From: an uncultured Shewanella sp.
GTDB taxonomy: Bacteria > Pseudomonadota > Gammaproteobacteria > Enterobacterales > Shewanellaceae
DNA length: 64,000 nucleotides
Assembly: GCF_947491715.1 (NCBI RefSeq)
Contig: NZ_CANLKR010000018.1
Location: 46,032-110,031, forward strand
Reading direction: 5' to 3'
Part shown: positions 8,709-17,469 of the stretch, piece by piece
Numbering within the stretch: position 1 is the stretch's first letter
Layout: every line of letters starts with the position of its first letter
The notes under the pieces: model-generated
The model's input: only the letters and a program-made list of their open reading frames with translations
Databases searched by the model: none
Told to the model about the DNA's origin: nothing
Program-made: the position numbers and the translations under genes

Positions 8709-9743
8709 GTGACGCCAGTGCTAACCAATCCTTCTCAAATTATTTTACGTAATCGCGAATTAGTCGATGACCACTCAGTATTAATCCTCAATTATGAAAG
8801 TGATTTACTCCCCGTTGAATTACTGGAAAACACATCAAAAGTTTGCGCATTGGCATTGGATTATCACCATTATTTACACATTGAGCATCATAAAGTTGAT
8901 AATCTAGCGGTCCACTTTGGTCATCAGCTTCCTCATGACGAATTGTTTGATAGTGTCATCATTTATTATCCAAAAGCCAAATCATTAGTGCCTTATTTGC
9001 TAAACCTTGCCGGCCATCATTTAAAACCAAATGGGCAGCTCATAATCACAGGTGAGAATAAAGGCGGCATCAAGTCTATTCCTAAACAAGTGCCTGATTA
9101 TTTCAGCAAGCCATTGAAACTGGATAATGCCCGTCACTGCTTACTCTTTTGCAGTGAATTACATGGTGTGGCACCCAGTATCAATATTCAAGATTGGGCT
9201 AGCCAATATCAGCTCAGTACGCCACAAGGCGAGATCACCATTTGTAATCTTGTGGGTGTATTTAGCGAAAAACGCCTCGATGCTGGCACCCAGTTATTAC
9301 TGGAACATCTCCCTAAAATGAGCGGGAAAATATTAGATTTTGGTTGTGGTGCTGGCGTCATTGCAGCCGCGTTATTAAAAGCTCAGCCTGAACTTAACAT
9401 CGACTGTGTAGACATCAATGCCATGGCGCTTGAAGCCTGCAAACTGACCATGGAAGCCAATGGCGTCAAGGCCAATATTTTTGCATCCGATGGCCTTAGT
9501 CAAACCAACACGCAGTATAACGGCATTATCTCAAACCCGCCGTTTCATGATGGACTGTCCGCCACGACCCAAATTGCTAAAACCTTTGTACAAGACAGCG
9601 CATTGAAACTGAACAAAACGGGCTTATTCTATATCGTTGCGAATCGCCATCTACCCTATGCCGACACCATAGAAATGTATTTTAAACAAGTGCATGTAAG
9701 AGCCGAAACCAATCACTATAAAATTTACTCTAATCAAGGCTAA
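8709..9743 (+). CDS. rsmC: 16S rRNA (guanine1207-N2)-methyltransferase RsmC
   Basis: This enzyme methylates G1207 of 16S rRNA. Its 344 residues match RsmC. The N-terminal half is the degenerate methyltransferase-like domain; the C-terminal half has the SAM motif [16 protein letters not shown] and the catalytic SNPPFHDG (NPPF at about 276-279). The only reasonable start is GTG 8709: the overlapping ATG at 8707 runs straight into TGA. An internal GTG at 8718 is also possible. The gene is expressed from a promoter at the end of the tandem repeat. Confidence 0.93.
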   Translation: MTPVLTNPSQIILRNRELVDDHSVLILNYESDLLPVELLENTSKVCALALDYHHYLHIEHHKVDNLAVHFGHQLPHDELFDSVIIYYPKAKSLVPYLLNLAGHHLKPNGQLIITGENKGGIKSIPKQVPDYFSKPLKLDNARHCLLFCSELHGVAPSINIQDWASQYQLSTPQGEITICNLVGVFSEKRLDAGTQLLLEHLPKMSGKILDFGCGAGVIAAALLKAQPELNIDCVDINAMALEACKLTMEANGVKANIFASDGLSQTNTQYNGIISNPPFHDGLSATTQIAKTFVQDSALKLNKTGLFYIVANRHLPYADTIEMYFKQVHVRAETNHYKIYSNQG

Positions 9744-9856
9744 CTTACTGGCAAAGCTTCACTGAAATAAATGTTGCGCAAGTGCAACCAAAAGAGTGCA
9801 AAGTAAATAAGAATATGGGCTAATACCATTAACACAATGACTAGGTGAATATCACA

Positions 9857-10975
9857 GTGGAATTAATCAACATCGATTGTCTCGGAAAACCCTTAAGGCT
9901 GGAAGGCTCTATGGCAGGTTGGCAGCAACTGTTTTGGGGAGATACCTTAGTGTCTGTAATTGATGCAAGTAGCGACAACGAAGGTAAAAAAACACATACC
10001 TTTGAGCTATCGGTGCAACATAAACAACAAACTCAATCTGATGAACCTCAACTAACACAGCAACTCCAAATTAAGCTTGAAACAGATTTACACTGGCAAC
10101 CTTTCTCTATTCATTACCAGCTTTTTAAAAATGAAGTCTTACTCAGTGAAGGCGCTCGTGATACCAAAGATATTGAACGCCAAGTCCCGATTAAACCCGT
10201 TAAAGCCAAAAAACCATTCAGTCTAATTGGACTGGCATCATTGGGATTTAAACTGCTTAAAAGTGCAAAAATCATCAAAGTCGTGTTAGCGGGAGCCAGT
10301 GTTGCCGCTTACTCTTGGCTATTTTCATTTCACTTTGCTATGGCATTGATTGCCTGCTTGGTATTCCATGAATATGGCCATATTCGAGCGATGAAATATT
10401 TTGGCATGAAAACCAAAGGCATTTATTTAATTCCCTTTATGGGAGGACTCGCACTCAGTGATGAGAAAATTAATACTCGCTGGCAAGATGTCGTCATTTC
10501 CATCATGGGGCCAACATTTGGACTGCTCATGTCCATTATCTCATTGATCCTTTATTGGATAACAGGCCACATCTTTTTTGCCGGACTGGCCGCTTTTAAT
10601 GCATTATTGAATCTGTTTAATTTACTGCCTATTCTCCCTTTAGATGGCGGGCATATTTTAAAAAGTATCAGTTTTTCCATGAATAGCGTCGCTGGCCTCA
10701 TTGCTTGTGCGCTAGGCGCAGCCATCGGCATCTATATCAGCTATACACTGGGATTAGCCTTACTGGGTTTTCTATTGCTTATCGGCAGCGCAGAAATCAT
10801 GTTCGAATGGAAAACCCGCCACCAAAGCCATTTATTACCGCTCGATAGATACGGTCAAATTTTCTCAACCCTTTGGTATTTCATCACTGTCGGTTTACTT
10901 ATTGCCATTATTTGGTATTTTGCCGGCACAGGTGACAGCATGTTGGGACTGCCACTGAAAATATTACAAAGTTAG
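9857..10975 (+). CDS. Site-2 protease-like membrane metalloprotease (M50)
   Basis: This multi-pass inner-membrane zinc protease has HEYGH at about residues 171-175 within the first conserved membrane segment, and a distal LPLDGGHI near residue 263 giving the third metal ligand. The first ~125 residues are a soluble domain of unknown role. At least five hydrophobic segments follow residue 130. I prefer GTG 9857 because AGGTG (9843-9847) sits nine bases ahead; GTG 9845 is an in-frame alternative four codons earlier. Its stop overlaps the last four bases of the convergent sulfotransferase gene. The substrate is unknown; this family cleaves membrane-bound regulators or processes membrane proteins. 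Confidence 0.82.
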   Translation: MELINIDCLGKPLRLEGSMAGWQQLFWGDTLVSVIDASSDNEGKKTHTFELSVQHKQQTQSDEPQLTQQLQIKLETDLHWQPFSIHYQLFKNEVLLSEGARDTKDIERQVPIKPVKAKKPFSLIGLASLGFKLLKSAKIIKVVLAGASVAAYSWLFSFHFAMALIACLVFHEYGHIRAMKYFGMKTKGIYLIPFMGGLALSDEKINTRWQDVVISIMGPTFGLLMSIISLILYWITGHIFFAGLAAFNALLNLFNLLPILPLDGGHILKSISFSMNSVAGLIACALGAAIGIYISYTLGLALLGFLLLIGSAEIMFEWKTRHQSHLLPLDRYGQIFSTLWYFITVGLLIAIIWYFAGTGDSMLGLPLKILQS

Positions 10976-12033
10976 GGAGTGTTAACATCGGCTTGGCGTT
11001 TAGCCATAGTCCGATGTAAAAAGCGCAATCGATAACGATAACACTTCAATATAAAATTAAACCACGTAGACTCAGCGAGCGGTGCTAACACCGTCAATAA
11101 CCGCTTTATAGCAAGATTCGCTGAGTCTTCATCCCACTGATCGCCAGCAATGTCGGGATAACATGAGAAATCAGGATTAAACACATCATCAAATTGCGAT
11201 GACAAATTAAACCGAGCATTCAGCTTTTGGTTACTGTAAATATATCGTTGATATAACTGCTTAGCCTCCGCTCTTGAGGGTAATAATTTCCCCTGATTAC
11301 TCAACCCACTACGTAACAAACAAGCTAATTCACTCTTAGGTAAGGTTTGGTTAATTAAATGACCCACTTTGGTTTTTTCAAACCCATTGGACGTGTTAAC
11401 TCGCACGCCTTTAATACCCTCAACGCCTAATTGCTGACAAAAGTCCTGTACCACATCACCTTTCTCAAAACTTTCAGGTTCAAACAAGCGAATAATCATA
11501 TTCTCTTCACCAAACACATCCGCCCACATACTCAACTTTTCAAAATAGTTTAGGTACCGATGAAAGCCTTGAGAAGGTAAAGCTGTCGGTAAGCTGGCAT
11601 AATAACTCATCGCAGGATTCATTCCTTTTGAACCTTGCTGATGATGCGAAACCATCTGTTTATCTTGCCGCCGAATATACACAATGATTTTCACATTAAA
11701 CCCTAACAGAGCTTGGCGAATATGAGCAATACGGCTTTCACGAAAAATCCAACTCAGCATCTCATTGGAAAAGATAATATTGGTTTGATCCACATCTTCA
11801 CAATATCGCCTTAATTTATCTAATGCTAATACATGTGCATGACCGGAATGGACATCATCAGTCATCACCCAATCATTAGGGTGTCCATGCTTACCCGAAG
11901 GGCCTTTTATATCAAAATAATGAAAATTCTGTCGGTGCAATACACTCTGCTGTGCTAACAAAGCCTCTTGAATCGAAGAGCTCCCTGTTTTATGGCTGCC
12001 AATATGCAAAAAGATCTGTTTCATTAAGCGCAT
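10972..12033 (-). CDS. Sulfotransferase-family protein
   Basis: This 353-residue protein begins MRLMKQIFLHIGSHKTGSSSIQ. HIGSHKTGSSS is the 5'-phosphosulfate-binding loop of PAPS-dependent sulfotransferases. VIVYIRRQDKQMVSHHQQ matches the 3'-phosphate-binding strand/helix (RRQ..S). It probably transfers sulfate to a carbohydrate or other cell-surface acceptor, but the acceptor is unknown. It stands alone, convergent with the M50 gene (4-base overlap). A second Met four codons in (12024) is an alternative start. No polysaccharide biosynthesis genes are adjacent. Confidence 0.75.
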   Translation of the reverse strand: MRLMKQIFLHIGSHKTGSSSIQEALLAQQSVLHRQNFHYFDIKGPSGKHGHPNDWVMTDDVHSGHAHVLALDKLRRYCEDVDQTNIIFSNEMLSWIFRESRIAHIRQALLGFNVKIIVYIRRQDKQMVSHHQQGSKGMNPAMSYYASLPTALPSQGFHRYLNYFEKLSMWADVFGEENMIIRLFEPESFEKGDVVQDFCQQLGVEGIKGVRVNTSNGFEKTKVGHLINQTLPKSELACLLRSGLSNQGKLLPSRAEAKQLYQRYIYSNQKLNARFNLSSQFDDVFNPDFSCYPDIAGDQWDEDSANLAIKRLLTVLAPLAESTWFNFILKCYRYRLRFLHRTMAKRQADVNTP

Positions 12034-12328
12034 TCACTCTGTTTATCATGAAAGTGGTCCTTTTTCAGATAAAAAAAGCAATAAAAGGTTCAGTCGTACC
12101 CAACCAATGCATTGAACACTTCACAAACAACACTGAAGACATAAAAAATGCCCACACTCTAGAATATCTAATTAAAAACAATTAAATTCAGATAAATAAA
12201 TGTCTAGCAAAAAAGGGGGGCAAGACAAAATGAAGAAGCACTCTTTAAAAAACAGTCGTTAACTGACGTAACACCCAACGCTTTTACCTTTTTTTACGCG
12301 ATAAAACAGAGTCCAACCATCAAAAACA

Positions 12329-12685
12329 TCACACCCAAATACAATCTCCTTCACTCCAATGGGTTTTAAACACGATATATTCAAAGGGTTCAGCATAAGG
12401 ATTTTCTGCACTGTGAATAGCCTTAGGATTACAGGTTAACGTATCCCCTTTGGTTAAATGGAATAACTCACCATCAATCACCATATTCCCTGCACCGGAT
12501 GTGATATGAAATACTTCCAGCGTTGATTGGTGATAATGCGCCGCCACCGAAGTGTGAGGTTCAATCACTAATAATTGAATTAATGCCTCTGCCACCAACA
12601 AATCGGCCTCACCGGTTAACAACACACTCTTTTTATAGCCTGCCATATTCAACCATCGATTTTTGCTCACGGGAAAATAAGCCAT
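12329..12685 (-). CDS. Cupin-domain protein
   Basis: This small single-domain cupin has about 118 residues from ATG 12685. The two cupin motifs are visible: HYHQSTLEVFHITSGAG and, later, GDTLTCNPKAIHSAENP, giving His and Glu metal ligands. The ATG start is preceded by GCGAG; a TTG at 12706 would add seven residues. The substrate is unknown. The gene is alone, reading leftward. The 295 bp between it and the sulfotransferase gene show nothing recognisable. Confidence 0.75.
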   Translation of the reverse strand: MAYFPVSKNRWLNMAGYKKSVLLTGEADLLVAEALIQLLVIEPHTSVAAHYHQSTLEVFHITSGAGNMVIDGELFHLTKGDTLTCNPKAIHSAENPYAEPFEYIVFKTHWSEGDCIWV

Positions 12686-12846
12686 CGTTAACTCGCTTTT
12701 CTTCAAATTGATTTGGAATATGGTTTCAGTTTAGTTGAAACATCAGGCTGATACTTTAAGAGCCATAATAATTTAATTTTTCATTTTCTTTGTAGCAACT
12801 ATGCTTAATTCTAATTAGAAAAATAGATCATATAGGAAGGGGAATA

Positions 12847-13746
12847 ATGTCAGTCTATCAAACAAAAATCACACATAAACAGCAATATCAAACTTCCAAA
12901 ACCCCACTGTTAACCAAGAAAACACCTTCCAAGAATGTAAAAGAAACCACAAAAGGACCTAAACACAATATTAGCCAACTACAGCTTAAACCGAGTAATA
13001 CAGGACTACCCGATCATTTAAAAAACGGCATGGAACACTTATCCGGTACCAAGCTTGATCATGTTAAAATGCACTTTAACTTACCCAAACCTGCTATTGT
13101 TCAACCCCATGCGTATACACAAGACCACAATATTCATTTAAGTGCAGGCCAAGAAAAACATTTCCCTTATCAGTTAAAAGCAATCAATGGCACCATCGAA
13201 AAAGAACGAGGTGCTTGGAAAACAAAAGGCGCATCCCATACACCACCAACAATCAATAATACTCAAGTTAGAGTCGCCCCTGATAACGATGCAACCAAAG
13301 ATTTATTAACTCCAAGCAATGGATTCATTTGGGGACACTTAATAAAAGCGGCATGGGATGGCGGAAATGAAACATCAAGACTCACACTATGGAATCAAGC
13401 TCGAGAAAATGCTTGGACACGTGTCGAACAGAGCGCACAACAGGCCATCAATCGTGATAGCGTAGCTGACGGAGTTTATGACATAAATGTAGAAACCGCT
13501 GATGATTTGTGGGGAACAAAAATACTCGGGGGCAACGGCAAGCAGCCTAGCTACAACCCCAAGTGGCTACAAACTGCAAAGAAAATCGATATCAATACAG
13601 CACGAATTCACAATGCAAGAAACGCATTGGATACGGTCGTCACATCCGCAACAATGAAAATACTGGATGGGAAGAAAGTCTTGTACGCCTCAGGAAAAGT
13701 AGAAGTCGGTAAGCCCAACAACTTGACCGTATTAAATGTTCATTAG
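12847..13746 (+). CDS. DUF4157-like protein lacking the HExxH motif, with possible toxin domain
   Basis: Residues about 55-100 (GLPDHLKNGMEHLSGTKLD...HAYTQDHNIHLSAGQEKHFP) closely follow the DUF4157 zincin domain that marks many eCIS and polymorphic-toxin cargo proteins. Where family members continue with HEAWHVVQQ, this one reads YQLKAINGTIEKERG, so the catalytic HExxH is missing. The C-terminal part has GFIWGHLIKAAWDGGNETSRLTLWNQARENAW, reminiscent of GHL/FGG-type nuclease-like toxin domains; that assignment is tentative. There is no signal peptide; AGGAAGGGGA precedes the ATG. No eCIS or T6SS genes are near. The first ~50 residues are Lys/Thr/Gln rich. I read it as a pseudo-protease effector carrier. 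Confidence 0.55.
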   Translation: MSVYQTKITHKQQYQTSKTPLLTKKTPSKNVKETTKGPKHNISQLQLKPSNTGLPDHLKNGMEHLSGTKLDHVKMHFNLPKPAIVQPHAYTQDHNIHLSAGQEKHFPYQLKAINGTIEKERGAWKTKGASHTPPTINNTQVRVAPDNDATKDLLTPSNGFIWGHLIKAAWDGGNETSRLTLWNQARENAWTRVEQSAQQAINRDSVADGVYDINVETADDLWGTKILGGNGKQPSYNPKWLQTAKKIDINTARIHNARNALDTVVTSATMKILDGKKVLYASGKVEVGKPNNLTVLNVH

Positions 13747-13971
13747 GACAAGTTCCTCAGACACAAGCCGTAATAACCTGATAAATCAATGCATTTAAAT
13801 TTATCATTGTTAATTAGTTTTCCAACCCATTAATATAAATTGCGAAAAAATGGTTAAATAAACCTAATGCAACTCACAACAACGAAAAATGCTCATAACC
13901 TATACTCACTCGTTGAATCGACTAAGTGCCCCGTAATGCTCGAACCACTCTCTCATTAGAAGGAGTTAATA

Positions 13972-14070
13972 ATGAAAAAGATGATGATGTTTTTCAATTT
14001 GCTTCTCTTAATTTCGGGCTTTACCAGAGCCGAAGGACTATTTATATCCGTGATACCTAGCCGCGAATAA
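13972..14070 (+). CDS. Small signal-peptide ORF (32 aa), possibly truncated
   Basis: AAGGAG at 13960-13965 precedes ATG 13972 by six bases. The product, MKKMMMFFNLLLLISGFTRA plus a dozen residues, is a classic signal peptide followed by almost nothing. It is either a tiny secreted peptide or the 5' stub of a lost exported-protein gene; the downstream sequence to 14370 contains no long frame. Confidence 0.45.
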   Translation: MKKMMMFFNLLLLISGFTRAEGLFISVIPSRE

Positions 14071-14124
14071 AGTCTGGAAAAATGAAGGGGACTCCCCATC
14101 AATGGAGGAAACAATTGCGGCAGC

Positions 14125-14250
14125 CTAAGTCTCTGAGTTGAAGTTATCCGGTATTTTTTGAGTTTTCACTTTTCTAGGTACATCGACTATCTGATATCCC
14201 ATGGGTTCTAGCAGTCTATAGGGGGAAACCCAACCTTTGAAAACTTTTAC
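14125..14250 (-). pseudogene. Decayed coding remnant on the minus strand
   Basis: A 41-codon open stretch ends VPRKVKTQKIPDNFNSET at a TAG (14125-14127), preceded in frame by a stop and with no proper start. The composition looks protein-like rather than random, so it may be the 3' end of a lost gene near the tRNA. I do not recognise the family. Confidence 0.25.
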
Positions 14251-14371
14251 CTAAGCACTTAACAGCATGGACAGGTTATGCTCATCTCAAATCATGACTA
14301 AATGGAATACCGTATCTAATAGTTAGCTATTAGTAGAAAAAACAACACAGATAGGGGAAAAGATAGCGGTA

Positions 14372-14389
14372 TTAAGCAGCGCTGCTTAA
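14372..14389. repeat. Perfect 18-bp palindrome
   Basis: TTAAGCAGC joined directly to GCTGCTTAA. It sits in the gene-poor 13.75-14.53 kb stretch next to tRNA-Leu. Apart from the small ORF and the remnant described above, I see no gene in that stretch. It could be a protein-binding site or a leftover element end. Confidence 0.5.
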
Positions 14390-14471
14390 CCCGAGTTCAG
14401 GTTATCCTTCAAGGCGAAGATACCTTTACACAAGTATGCCCTTCCTGTCTTTAGCGGCTTATTTTTGGCAC

Positions 14472-14495
14472 AAAAAAACCGACGCTAGGTCGGTT
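14472..14495 (-). terminator. Intrinsic terminator of tRNA-Leu
   Basis: On the minus strand AACCGAC-CTAGC-GTCGGTT is followed by a run of seven T. It lies 40 bases beyond the tRNA 3' end. Confidence 0.85.
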
Positions 14496-14534
14496 ATAAT
14501 ATTTCAACTTTTAAAAAGTTGAAATGAGTATTAA

Positions 14535-14619
14535 TGGTACCGGTGGACGGACTTGAACCGTCACTTCCGAAGAAATCGGATTTTGAATCCGACGTGTCTA
14601 CCAATTCCACCACACCGGC
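14535..14619 (-). tRNA. tRNA-Leu (CAA)
   Basis: An 85-base class II tRNA reads leftward from 14619. The 5' end is GCCGGTGTGGTGGAATTGG. The anticodon stem TCGGA/TCCGA encloses loop TTCAAAA, giving anticodon CAA, which reads UUG. There is a long variable arm, the T-arm GACGGTTCAAGTCCGTC, and an encoded CCA tail (14535-14537). The first acceptor pair is G-U. Confidence 0.95.
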
Positions 14620-14895
14620 TTCATTAATACTGTGACTTAACAAAAGTAGTACTAATACTGCTCCCCGTTAAGTTGGAGAGAATTATACTCAAGCGCCGCC
14701 TAATGGCAAGTACTTTACTTGAAGTTTATCACTGACCGCGCGAAATTCACTCAGAAGTCCTCTTGCAGGCTTTTTTAAATCCTGAATCCTCCTTCCTTTA
14801 CATCACCTACATCACATCATAGTGCTCGAAAAAATGTGAGCATGTTAACAAAGTGTATTGATTCTATTTGCTCACTTCTGTTTAGGCTAAGCTGA

Positions 14896-14937
14896 TTGAT
14901 CCAGATCAATGGTTCAGACTACCAGCAAAGCTATATT
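14896..14937 (+). promoter_or_regulatory. FNR/EtrA box and -10 element upstream of DUF3149 gene
   Basis: TTGAT (14896-14900), CCAG, ATCAA (14905-14909) is a perfect FNR-family site. A TATATT hexamer at 14932-14937 would place the transcript start near 14944, so the FNR site is centred about 41.5 bases upstream, the class II activator position. The rest of the 14620-14976 gap should hold the tRNA promoter on the other strand. Confidence 0.7.
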
Positions 14938-14976
14938 GTTTGTCACTGAAGAAAAATAAAGAAAAAGGATTTAATA

Positions 14977-15111
14977 ATGGCATTTTGGCTTGATCTCATG
15001 TTTGGTAACGCCATCGGCTTGCTGTCTATGATAGTCATTTTTAGCACCATTGGAATTGTAAGCTATATCCTATGGATGTTTGTTAAAAAGTCTGCAGAGC
15101 CTGAAAAATAA
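14977..15111 (+). CDS. DUF3149 small membrane protein (44 aa)
   Basis: The product MAFWLDLMFGNAIGLLSMIV... is a 44-residue single-span membrane peptide of the DUF3149 family: an N-terminal WLDLMFGN, one hydrophobic helix, and a charged tail (KKSAEPEK). AAAAAGGA lies ten bases before the ATG. The upstream FNR/EtrA box suggests induction under oxygen limitation. The function is unknown, though small proteins of this size often partner membrane complexes. It is convergent with parC across a terminator. Confidence 0.8.
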   Translation: MAFWLDLMFGNAIGLLSMIVIFSTIGIVSYILWMFVKKSAEPEK

Positions 15112-15120
15112 AATCAGCAT

Positions 15121-15164
15121 AAAAAAGCCCTTACTCTTGTACAAGTAACAAGAAACACAAGGGC
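15121..15164 (-). terminator. Terminator of the parE-parC unit
   Basis: On the minus strand GGCCCTT...AAGGGC closes a long stem with inner TCTTGT/ACAAGA pairing, followed by TTTTTT. It lies 29 bases after the parC stop. Confidence 0.7.
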
Positions 15165-15192
15165 CAAATGTTTATCAGTGCGTAGCACGATA

Positions 15193-17469
15193 TTACTCTT
15201 GAGAAGGGCTCTGTGGCATATCTTCTAAGGTCACCTTATCGACACGCTGCAAGCCCCGAGGCAGTTTAGCACCTCGCCGGCCTCTCTCGCCACGGTAATG
15301 CTCTAAGTCACTGGGTTTTAAAGTGAGCTTACGTTTACCCGCCCACAATGTGACTGGCGTATCCACAGGCACGAGCTGTAAATGGATCAGTAATTCTTCT
15401 CGGTTTTTCGCCCGCTCAGTGGGAATACCAATAATCTTATTCCCCTTACCTTTAGACAATTGAGGTAAAGCATCAAGGCCAAAGAGTAACATGCGTCCTT
15501 CATTCGTAATCGCCAGAATGGATTCATTACGTTCAACGCTGACTTTTTGCGGCACTAATACCTTCGCATTGCTTGGTAAAGTAAGTAAGGCTTTACCCGC
15601 TTTATTTCTTGAAATCATATCCTTATAATCGGCGATAAAACCATAACCCGCATCACTTGCCAGTAAGTAGCATTGCTCATCGTCACTGAGGAGCACATGT
15701 TGCGCACTCATACCCGGCGCCAAATTGAAGCGTGTCGTGATCGGTTCACCCTGAGAGCGCGCTGAAGGTAAACTGTGAGTGTCTGTCGTAAAAGCACGGC
15801 CACCAGAATCAATAAAAACGCTGGCCTGATTACTGCGCCCCGCCGCTGAACCTAAGAAGGCATCACCTGCTTTATAAGACAAGGTTGTACCATCAACATC
15901 ATGCCCTTTAGCACAACGTACCCAACCCTTTTCAGATAACACCACTGTCACCGCTTCGACAGGGATCAATTCTTGTTCAGTGAGTGCTTTGGTTTCAGCC
16001 CTCACCACTAGAGGCGAGCGTCTATCATCACCATAAGCCTGCGCATCTTTTTGCAGTTCTTTTTTAATCAAGGTTTTCATGCGGCGATCTGAGCCCAATG
16101 TAAGCTGTAACTTATCGCGCTCAGCCTCAAGTTCACTTTGCTCGGCCTTGATTTTGACTTCTTCTAACTTTGCTAGATGACGTAATTTTAAATCTAAAAT
16201 GGCATTAGCTTGCAGCTCACTGAGCGCAAACCGGCTCATTAATTCGATTTTCGGATCATCATGATGACGAATAATTTCAATCACTTCATCAATATTTAAA
16301 AAAGCAATCATCAATGCATCAAGGATGTGCAGCCGCGCTAAGATTTTATCTAATCGATGCTCTAATCGACGCTTAACAGTATTAAAACGGTATTCCAGCC
16401 ACTCGGTTAAAATCTGTTTTAACCCTTTAACCTGTGGACGACCATTTAATCCTAAAATGTTTAAATTAACCCGATAGCTTTTTTGCAGATCCGTTGTCGC
16501 GAACAAATGGGCCATTAATTGCTCACAATCGACGCGATTAGAACGGGGGACAATCACTATGCGTACCGGATTTTCATGATCCGACTCATCACGTAAATCG
16601 GACACCATAGGCAATTTCTTTGCCTGCATTTGCCCGGCAATTTGCTCTAATAATTTGGCACCACTCACTTGATGCGGCAACGCAGTGATCACCACCTCAC
16701 CCGACTCAACGCTATAGACTGCTCGCTGCTTAATGGAACCTTTTCCTGTTTCATACATTTTTTTAATGTCGGCGGCAGGGGTAATGATTTCCGCATCGGT
16801 AGGATAATCAGGCCCAGGTAGACATTCCATCAAGCGCTCTAAATCCGCCTTTGGATTATCTAACAATTCCACACAAGCAGACACTAGCTCTTTGACATTA
16901 TGTGGTGGCACATCAGTCGCCATGCCCACAGCAATACCCGTAATACCATTCATTAAAATATGAGGTAAGCGCGCCGGTAACACTAAAGGCTCTTTCATGG
17001 TACCGTCAAAGTTGACTCCCCAATCAACCGTACCTTGACCTAGCTCACCGAGCAGCACTTCAGCACATTTTGAAAGCCTGGCTTCGGTATAACGCATCGC
17101 GGCAAACGATTTAGGATCATCCGGTGCCCCCCAGTTACCCTGTCCATCCACGAGCGGATAACGATAAGAAAAAGGTTGAGCCATTAATACCATGGCCTCA
17201 TAACAAGCACTGTCACCATGAGGATGATATTTACCTAACACATCACCCACTGTACGGGCTGATTTTTTATGTTTCGATTGCGCCGTGATCCCTAATTCAC
17301 TCATCGCATATATAATACGACGTTGCACGGGTTTGAGTCCGTCACCAATATGGGGCAATGCACGATCCATAATCACATACATCGAATAATTCAGATAAGC
17401 TTCTTCGGTAAAGCGGCGCAGTGGCATCTGCTCTACCCCATCAAGGCTTAAATCTATTGCATCACTCAT
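15193..17469 (-). CDS. parC: DNA topoisomerase IV subunit A
   Basis: This 758-residue ParC carries out the strand-breakage and rejoining half of topoisomerase IV, decatenating daughter chromosomes. The catalytic Tyr is in FAAMRYTEA, about Tyr127. The quinolone-resistance region reads [14 protein letters not shown], with wild-type Ser and Glu (about residues 87 and 91). C-terminal beta-propeller blades follow residue 490. Its ATG directly abuts the TAG of the upstream gene, suggesting translational coupling. The subunit B gene lies one gene further upstream. Confidence 0.97.
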   Translation of the reverse strand: MSDAIDLSLDGVEQMPLRRFTEEAYLNYSMYVIMDRALPHIGDGLKPVQRRIIYAMSELGITAQSKHKKSARTVGDVLGKYHPHGDSACYEAMVLMAQPFSYRYPLVDGQGNWGAPDDPKSFAAMRYTEARLSKCAEVLLGELGQGTVDWGVNFDGTMKEPLVLPARLPHILMNGITGIAVGMATDVPPHNVKELVSACVELLDNPKADLERLMECLPGPDYPTDAEIITPAADIKKMYETGKGSIKQRAVYSVESGEVVITALPHQVSGAKLLEQIAGQMQAKKLPMVSDLRDESDHENPVRIVIVPRSNRVDCEQLMAHLFATTDLQKSYRVNLNILGLNGRPQVKGLKQILTEWLEYRFNTVKRRLEHRLDKILARLHILDALMIAFLNIDEVIEIIRHHDDPKIELMSRFALSELQANAILDLKLRHLAKLEEVKIKAEQSELEAERDKLQLTLGSDRRMKTLIKKELQKDAQAYGDDRRSPLVVRAETKALTEQELIPVEAVTVVLSEKGWVRCAKGHDVDGTTLSYKAGDAFLGSAAGRSNQASVFIDSGGRAFTTDTHSLPSARSQGEPITTRFNLAPGMSAQHVLLSDDEQCYLLASDAGYGFIADYKDMISRNKAGKALLTLPSNAKVLVPQKVSVERNESILAITNEGRMLLFGLDALPQLSKGKGNKIIGIPTERAKNREELLIHLQLVPVDTPVTLWAGKRKLTLKPSDLEHYRGERGRRGAKLPRGLQRVDKVTLEDMPQSPSQE

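Noticed and set aside
14835..14850. CRP-like site TGTGA-N6-TAACA
   Set aside because: One half-site has a mismatch, and there is no clear promoter at a suitable distance. The FNR box nearby is much stronger.
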